Shown here: one piece after another, positions 52,357-61,300 of the stretch | Layout of the letters: each line of letters starts with the position of its first letter | Position numbering within the stretch: position 1 is the stretch's first letter | Assembly (NCBI GenBank): GCA_004794785.1 | Contig: SJOL01001962.1 | Span: 29,002-93,001, forward strand | Reading direction: 5' to 3' | Source of the DNA: Opisthorchis felineus | Taxonomy: Eukaryota; Platyhelminthes; Trematoda; Opisthorchiida; Opisthorchiidae | DNA length: 64,000 bases | Made by a program: the position numbers and the translations under genes | The notes under the pieces: model-generated | Database searches by the model: none | Seen by the model: only the letters and a program-made list of their open reading frames with translations | Told to the model about the DNA's origin: nothing

Positions 52357-55300
52357 ATTTCCATCTACCTGTCTGTTAGTCTCGATGGCATGAACAACGC
52401 CTTTTGAAGTCATTTGGGCTTTCTTGCTTGTCCTTACCTGCTTTTTAAAAACTCTCATATTCGCCATACATTTACGAATCCTTTATTGTACTTTCGGTCT
52501 GGTGATAAAAATCGGGGTCGAGTGCGACAGCATTCCGTAATATCGTTAGGGCCATCAAAAAATGGGCTTAGAAGCCCTTGGCTACAGACTATTGAACCCG
52601 ATTGGTGATGCTTCATTTCCGAAAAATAATAGTTAAATAATGAGTTTGTGTAAAATATGCTTGCATCACTTCAGATAGCCTGTGAGCTACATAAAAAGGT
52701 AAGAGGATTTTCCTGGACATCCATCTGCAACCGTATACAGACTGCCAAACTTTCATATGCAGCAATGTTCATTGTATCATTTATTTAACCTAATTTCAAC
52801 TGTGGTGAGTATGGTCTCTCCACTGCGGCTGACGAGCTGGTTGGTAGCTATCTCGACTTCTACTGTCTAGGCTTAGGCAACCTGACAGTATCGCAGCCCT
52901 CGTGCTTCCTTCTGGTGACATGGCAGCTAGACACCGAAAGGGTGTCGCAGCTGAACGATTATTGTTGGTAACTACGGTCCATTTGCGTAAGAGATGGCGC
53001 TCAACAAGGAGACAATATATCAGGCCGTATAATAAGGGAACGAAATATTTTGAGGACCAGAATTATCTAAACATCAGTCAATCAGGAGGGAGGTCAATCA
53101 ACCAAGCAATGATTGCATTTACCCAGCCACCTGTAGTGGATCATGGTTAAGTTGGATGTTTATACTACCAGTAAATATGTGCAGGCAAAGCGCATACCCA
53201 CATCCAAAACTCAGCGCTCAGACTTAATTTTTGCTACCAGATAGTCCCATATGAGTGAGTAACTGAAAGACAATGTTTCTAATCAGGCTTCATGCTCCTA
53301 GTGGGAGTTGGTAGTATCCTGTCAATTACAAAACGAATTTTGAAGCGTTTAAATCATAGTAAATCATTTTTGCCTTGGGGTTTTATTGCACAACATCAAT
53401 CAGGTGACCTTTCTGGGTGAAGCTGCACCGTGTGAATCCCCAACATCACCATGAACAGTAATACACCGGCAGTGAACACTAGTTCTTGAATGTTACATAA
53501 CCATGAAGGAAGACTTCTTGAATGAAGAAAATCTGTTGAAGAAACCAGATGTCCCTAGAGGAAACTAGCAAGAATATCCGCATCATATGCTGTAGGAATG
53601 AAGCTCTAACAGATTGTGTTTTGTATGTTAGGTTCATTTGGGTTGATTATTATTGAAGAGAAAGCTATGCGAATCGGAGAGATCGCTAAACTGAATTATT
53701 CAGTAGCTGCAAAATATTCTGGAGCTGTTAGCTGTCTTGCAGAAATCTATGACCTTCTTCAGCTGTGAGGTATTTACTTTATACACGAATGTATCGATTA
53801 TCCACCATCTTGAGATTCTATGCTGTTTGCTAGAAGGTAAATTATGCGTAGGCACGCGTGCTGGTTTATCACGCACTTGAATACTGTCTGGAATAGTAGT
53901 ATTCATAAATCAGATGCATCATATTCACTCGGCTCTTGGGCGAACGAACAGATGAAGCAGTCACATACGCACCGATCGCAACTTCGAAATCGGCTTTCAC
54001 ATCCTTCAAGCATTTGACGACACATTTGTGATCTTCATCTGCACACTTCTAAGTGCCCCGTCGCATTACTTGAATATCTTTTGTAACCGCGTTAAAATCC
54101 ACGGTTAATTTAAAGGTGCGGAAAGTACAGAAAGACCTCTGGATGTCTTAAGTCAATAGATCAGGTTTTCGTGTGGATCGACCCGTTTCAGATGATATCC
54201 GAGTTCACTTTCAACCCGTCATTTGTACTGTAAGGTTCTGATGAACAGAGTCTCACGAGTCTCTCTGAATAATATTACTATCAGGGATATGTTGCAGTGG
54301 GAAGATTATCTGGTACAGTTCATCAAGAAGGCATAGGAAGCGGCAAGAAAATCGGCTTGTTAAATGACAACCTGAGCATAAATTTGCTGGAAACTCTACG
54401 AAAGCCCACAAAAAGTTTGGCTAGTCTTGGGACTCGAATATCATACCAATCAAAACATGAGTTGGTCTTTGTGCAGTGCATGCAGTTGGGGAACATCACA
54501 AACCAGAGATTCAGCTGAATCTTGCTTTTGAAACAACCAGGCGTGCAACGCATACAAACCATTTTAGAGACTGCCCTAAATGGCGCACACCGCACAAAGC
54601 ATACAACTTTGATGTTGTTCTTCCATTACGTTCACATCAATGAACCTATGTCAGGAAGCGCAGGAAAACATTGGGGACTACTGTGATCACCAATTTTGAA
54701 TTTGGAAGAAGCCGACACTTAAGCTGACTCTCTTAGCAAATCTCATTTGATGTCTAATGATTAATGCAGCTGTTTTAAGTAAATGCAGCATCTAAGTAAA
54801 ATTTTCTTCCGGTACATATAGGACTGCAATTCAGACAAATGTTCAACATGAAAGTCCATGTATGGGTTGGAAAAACACTCAACCTTAGGATATGGTTTTT
54901 ATCAACTGATCAGTTAACAAGGACGCAATGGTTGTATGACTAGGGGTCGTCAGAACCAAGCTTTCCATACTTCTCTTGCTAGTGGACCACCAGAAATTGT
55001 TCATCAACTGTTCACCTGCATCCGATTTGTGTATTATTTTTTGCACAGTCACCAGGGGCCAGTGATTGACGTCGTCAGTTACCTCCATTTGTTCAGCCGG
55101 GATGAAGAATTTTGTCCAAATTTCCCCCCTTCACTCGCTCACTGGTTACAATTTATTCCCCAAAATCGACTGCTACGTCTTTCAAAATTCACAAAGTCAG
55201 ACTGCCGCAGATTTTCTCGTCATTCACGTTTCTTCTCATTTGAAATTAGTCTCGCGTGTGGCACACTACTCCCAGCAACGGTTGTTAAATAAAGGACTTC

Positions 55301-58300
55301 TCGTCAAAAACCGGAGTCCAAAACTGAAGTGCTATTTGGTCCAGATAGTGGACACTCCAGAAACAGATAACTGCAGTTTAGAACTAACCTAACGATTAAG
55401 CGTTGTGATCTTCCCTGCATAGCAGACTGAGTAGCTGTGATGCGGCTCATCTAATCTCCGATGACTCAGTGATTGACCTCTGAGAGTACCACATGTCAGA
55501 TAAGAAGTGTGATGCTGTATACATACCTAGGACTAGTACTCTGCCAGAATGCAGGATTCAAACAAAACAGCCAATCTTGTTACTCTGGTTAACCGCTCAC
55601 ACGGATCTGAGGAGCGATTTTTCGCTCCACCAGCTTGTTCTGAATCGCTGGTAAAAGCATCAGATAAATAGATAAAAACTACAGAGCAAACTGTAGCAAA
55701 CACGAGGATATCCACTTTAAAGTTTATTTTACTGGCGAATTTCTCACTAGCCGCCTATTTTCTTGGGCTGGCTGACCGTCGTATTTGTTGAGTAGGCAGC
55801 TGTGCGGCGAAAACTCATATATATATATATATCGGTTAGACATTAATAACGAGTCACATTAACCAAATATAAGTGGAACTAGACTACGGGATATCAAATG
55901 TTTATTTATTTATGCGGAAACCTACGGAATCTGTGTTGTTTTATTAAACGGAGTATGCCCCTAACACTGTAATTTCTTACAACCTTTGCTCCGGTTTGTG
56001 ACGAGTGATTGATTTAAGTGAATTGATTACATGCCGCTCTGGTTTGCGACCTCTCCGTTGGAAGCAGCACAAACTATAACTTTTCAGTAGTGATTCGTCT
56101 TTCGTCTGTTTGGCTGGATAATGCATGGCGGGTTAATCCCAATAAATAGCTCATTCCAAAATCACGTGCACTGGTTGGGAAGCTGCGTAGCAATTTGACT
56201 TCTCCTTCCGCTTGAATAAATTCATTCCCTACATTGGCAGACTTCACATAGATCCTAATGCGCAGCAGGATGTAAACGACAACCTGTCGTCGGTAGATAA
56301 CAGAGTAGTACAGTGAAACTGTCTGTCAGTTATCTGCTTGGTGCTGAACTATGGTGCAAAATAAACTATGAGAAGAATTTTAACAGTCCAGTTTGTATTT
56401 GTGGACACTGCTTTTTTGCTGAGCTGCGCAATTAGACTACAAAAGCTAAAATCACCAGTCGAGGTGATATTGCCTCATTTCTGTGTGGCGTAATGGACGG
56501 TAAACATGTGACATTCGTCCACTGCATGTTGCTTTTGTTCTAAGGTTGAGTCGATTCAGACTAAGCTTTGTGCACCGTATGGTGGGTTTTCAGTATATCA
56601 ATATTCAACGGTTTCAAATGTAAACAGTAAAAAAGTTCTACATGCTTTAAAATTTCTAAAATGTCAGTCAATAGAGATTGTACACAGGCGAACGAAAAGC
56701 GACACTACGCAAGGCAGTGGGACTAGCTAGAAAGCCAGCCAAGTGAGGTATAAAAAACCGCTGCAAACTGGCGGTTATATGTATGCACACACAGTGATTG
56801 TATGAAATAGACGTGACTCTGATGAGTGACTGGTGGTGTGAGACAGAAAGAGTCCTCAATCGCAAAATGAAAAGGTAGACGTCGAAATCCACCACACGTT
56901 TTTTGGTTATGGGAGGCGATTTAAGGTTGGTGAGCAGGGTCATATCCAGATATTTCTTGATAGAGGTTCTGGGTGGAGAAACCTTCAAAAAACAAGCTTG
57001 TAGCTGCAGATGTGCTGCAGGTAAGTAATGGCATTAGCCGATCATTATGTTGTCAGAGTATTTGCACTAGTTGAGGAACTCAAAAACGTAAACCAGGAAA
57101 GGGAGAAAAGTAGTGCCCTGGTGGGCACCAACGTTGGTCGGCAATGGAGAACTCAGGAGGCCACCTCCTCTTCTGAATTTATCGCAATCTGTAAACTAGT
57201 CATCAGTTAGCTTGACCGGGCTTTGTTCTCCTTCTGCCTAAGTGGAAGGTTGCCGTGACCGTCTCCTCTTGATGCTACCCAAAGCATCCTTCTTACCAAT
57301 GAACAACAAACAGACCTCATTAGCCTTGGTATTCAGTATTGAATGGACGGATTGAGCTAGGTATGCAGTAAAGGACGGGCAATATACAGGTCGGCGTGAT
57401 TCTTGATCTAACAGGGTACCGGACACTCGATGTAGGAGCACTGGTTGAAGCAGCTTCAGGGAAACGAAGGTACAAGGTATTATCCTAAATGTTATCGTAC
57501 ATTTTTTTCGCACTGCCATTAACTCAATCGAGAATTTCGCCAGTGGAAAGGAACTTATTACGCAGGAAAGCTATTGGGTTGCTGGAGCTATCAATACACT
57601 CCATAAACAGCATGATTTAGAAGCTTTGCCTGACTTTACTTGCCTCCTGACCTTGCACACTTTGTTTGCCATTGACCATGACAATACACTGATTGGTGGC
57701 TGGTAAATACGGGGAATTGGCTTAGCAGGACCACAAGTTCGCGGCTGATTTTTTTCGGATTCAAAGCTAGATGGACGTAACTTTGATTGCTCTCCACGCA
57801 GACAATTCGGGACCCGCCACATTTCACGGCAGTTTGGTTACCGCATTACCCTAGACCTTGTTTTAGCGGTTGGCTTCTGATCTTATTGTTTGCGTTGGCT
57901 GTTTGACCCCTACATGACCTTCTACTTGTGAGCGTACTATTTCTTCTTCGGCATCTGCTTACCTATTGGGAGCAGAATCTGTCCACGCTGATACGGACAG
58001 CAGCATAGTTCGATGCGAAAATTGAGATGGTCAAATGTTGAAAGTAGGTTTAATAGTCAGCATGGTTTTAGCTGGTAAACATTTCCTTTTTTGATTGTGC
58101 GATGCCTTTTGTACATAAGTCCTACGGTTTGCCTCTCGGGACAGAGCTCACAATACAATGGCTAAAGGAAGCAAGTGGATGATAGCGGTGAGCCCCAAAG
58201 ATGAAGATATTTTCTCCAAACATCAATGTGAATAACTCCACACTGCTGGCCAAGCCCATATAATTCGGATGACAACAGGTTCCGTTTGCTCGTGGCCATC

Positions 58301-61300
58301 TGAAATGATCTATCTAAAGGAGATTTAATGGCAAATAGAAGGGAGTTATAGCTTTTGGAACTCTGGTATTAGGTGTAACTTTAAGCTTGTAAGGTAAATT
58401 GACCAACATGGTGAAATATAATCACAGTCACATTTTCTTCATGGTGCAGTGGCATGCCAGATATTCTTATGTCGATATTGCAACTTAAACCTTTTGAAAT
58501 AGATCAAGAAATTCCTCTTAAAATGTTTGGAATAGTCTACGTGTAGGCGAGTAATGTTTATTGCGTAAACAAATGCAACCTCATCAAATACCTATTTTCA
58601 CTAAAGTGTTAGGAATGACTCTAGAAGTCCTGGGAGTCGACTGAATAAAGCTGCAGGAATTCTAGCTAGATTTGGCGGTAATCTAATGCCAAACAGTCTT
58701 AGAAATTGCTGCCCCATTACCTGCACCTAAGTAGATTCAAGAATCAAGTTCTGGTAACCATAATGTAGGGTGATCATTCTCTATTTGGATACTCATCAGA
58801 TTAATACGAAAGCTCCTACCAAGTTCCAGGAGTAAACTTGCAGAACAAAATCTCAATCGAATATTGCGGAATCTCTTCGCATTACTATGAAGCAAAAAGC
58901 AGTTCAAAGGAAGGATAATTTCAATGAAGGGGTGAAACTTTCTTCTGAGAAGTCGTCACTATAGGAGCTAATCAATATATGACGAAGTGGTGCCATTTCC
59001 ATGATTGAAGGATGAGTAAGGCATGTCCCGTCTAAGTGAGAACTAATCACACTGATGATCAGCCACTCCTTCCCGAACAATCAGGCGCTAAAACTACCAG
59101 ACGAGTGGTCTCGGATTCGAGGCTCCTTGGAGTTTTGTGAGATGCTTACCGCTGATGACTCCCAGTAAGGATAGAACAGCTGTAAAATGCTTCTCAACTT
59201 TTCACCATTGGTCGGCTTCGCTTGCTGACTAATTCTTAATGAAAAATTGCCAAATCTCCTCACACTACCACCAAGTGAAAGTTTAGCTTCTGTGCTCAGT
59301 TTTTTCTTCATTTGTAGCTCTAATTGATTGGGTTTTTGCGCTCCTAATGGATGTAAGCTTTCCGAAAGAACATACCGATGAGCTGTATCTGCTTAGACGG
59401 AAATATGAATGTCTGTTTTAAGTTTTTCTTCGAAAAATGTTTGCTGCTGCCAGACTCTATTTTTCGGCCGGCTTGACAATTTTTGGATACAGCTGGCGGC
59501 TTTAAATTATTTCTTCATTTATAAGCAAACTCATAACATGTTTGCTGAAAATGGGAGTAAGAACTATATGTACGTGTTAACCAAACTGGAGGCAAGTAAT
59601 CAACTTTACGCGGTTTACGGCTGTGGGACTTGAGATATTGCTGTAAACGAGTGAACAGGGGATGGTTTTTTACATTCACCTACGGACGAGTGATAAAGAC
59701 GTTTTGTTGGTATTAGTTCCTATGTTCGGTCGGTTTCCCTTATGCATTTGCCCATCAAGGAATGTCGGAAGTTTGTGAACACAACAGGTTCTTTGTATTC
59801 TCAGAATTCTGGACATGTGAGAGTATACGGGGAGCCCTCCAAAAGCTTCCATACACAGTGGTGTATGTCGATGGTGCCCTTTCTCTTCGTTCCTAACTAA
59901 TTACTTGCTGGACGAGATAGTGGGACCAATAGCTGATGGCTTTCAAAATCTTGGTCTTTAAATAGCCGCTGACAAAAACCTTGTCGATCCGGAATATTCA
60001 CACGACATCGTTCTCGTCTTCGAAAAGGAGAAAGGGCGCAGCTGTTTTTGGATGAACTGAGGAAAGTCATCTCGTCCATTGACATGCTCTTTGCACCCAA
60101 AGTGTCCGGTCATGCTGCCAGGCATGCAGCCGATCCAAGTAGTGGCACTTGAAGTTGTGAGGGGTGGCATGTATCGCGGATGTGGTACTATTTTTCATTG
60201 AAGTTCCACAGATGAGGTGAATGCACGAATCTGCTAAGCTCGAGTCGCGTTTGCTAATTTGAGACACCTATGGCCACAAAGCGGTATACCCCTGTGTGTA
60301 TCGGGCTACAATACGGGCTGCTTTGTTGTATGCCTGTGAGACTTGGCCGGTTCGAGCAGCGGAACTAAGACGCCTTGAGGTGTTCGGCAATCGTTGTCTC
60401 AGGACCACAGCTAGTGCGGGTTGGTGTTGACGAATTCGTAAGGAGGCAATTGGAAAGCGAGTTTTCGGTTGTGCAACGGTTACTTCCATTGAAAAATATG
60501 TCCAGCACCAGAAGCTGCGTTGGTTAGGCCATGTATTGCATATGCCGAACCATTGTTTGCCGAAGAGAGTACCGATTTCCGTGCCCAATTCAGTGTGACG
60601 GAAGCAGAGAGGTGGTTAACCCTTGAGCTGGCAGGGGAGTATGAAAGAAATTACGAAACGTTTGGGTGCTGTCGGTGCTACTCGCCTTCCAGGATGGGGA
60701 TTTCGTGATCCTCACTTCGCCTGTTTAGAGACGCTGCAAGACATGGCTGCTAATCGATGCCAGTGGCGTTCTTGTTGGCAGTTTCTATTCACATTTCCTG
60801 AATAATAGGTGTGGACACCTCGGATTGTTTGTAGTAACCTAGCACTAAATCCCTTCCTCGTCCACTTCCATTCTTTTATTCACAAAAAGGCCTTCAAATA
60901 AATCATTGTTGTACGGCAGCAAAACATCAGTGTTGAACGCCGATGCTGTCCATGATAATAAAAAATAATAATAATAACGGATTGTTCTCTCAAACTGATT
61001 TGGCTAGAATATTTCTCGTGAACAGCCCCCTTGTAAATTCATTAGGGAGGACCTACGAAAACTTTACTTCCATTGCTGAAATATTATTGGGCCGAAGGGT
61101 TTCCAGCAACCTTATGAGTAGGGTGTTGAGTGCAACCATTAGGCCTTGTTTTGGATTGTTTGTACTTCAGTTTATATTTAAGGTCGTATTGGCTACTGAC
61201 AATTGTCACCCTCACATACCTTCACAGCCGTTCTGGAGTAACAATTGGTAGTTACCGTATATTTGCCATTCTGCCGTAATATCCCTGTGGTGTGCGTTTA

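Noticed and set aside
54936..55392. Two overlapping plus-strand frames of 118 and 108 codons
   Set aside because: Different frames, no domain, and inside intron 2 without matching splice sites.
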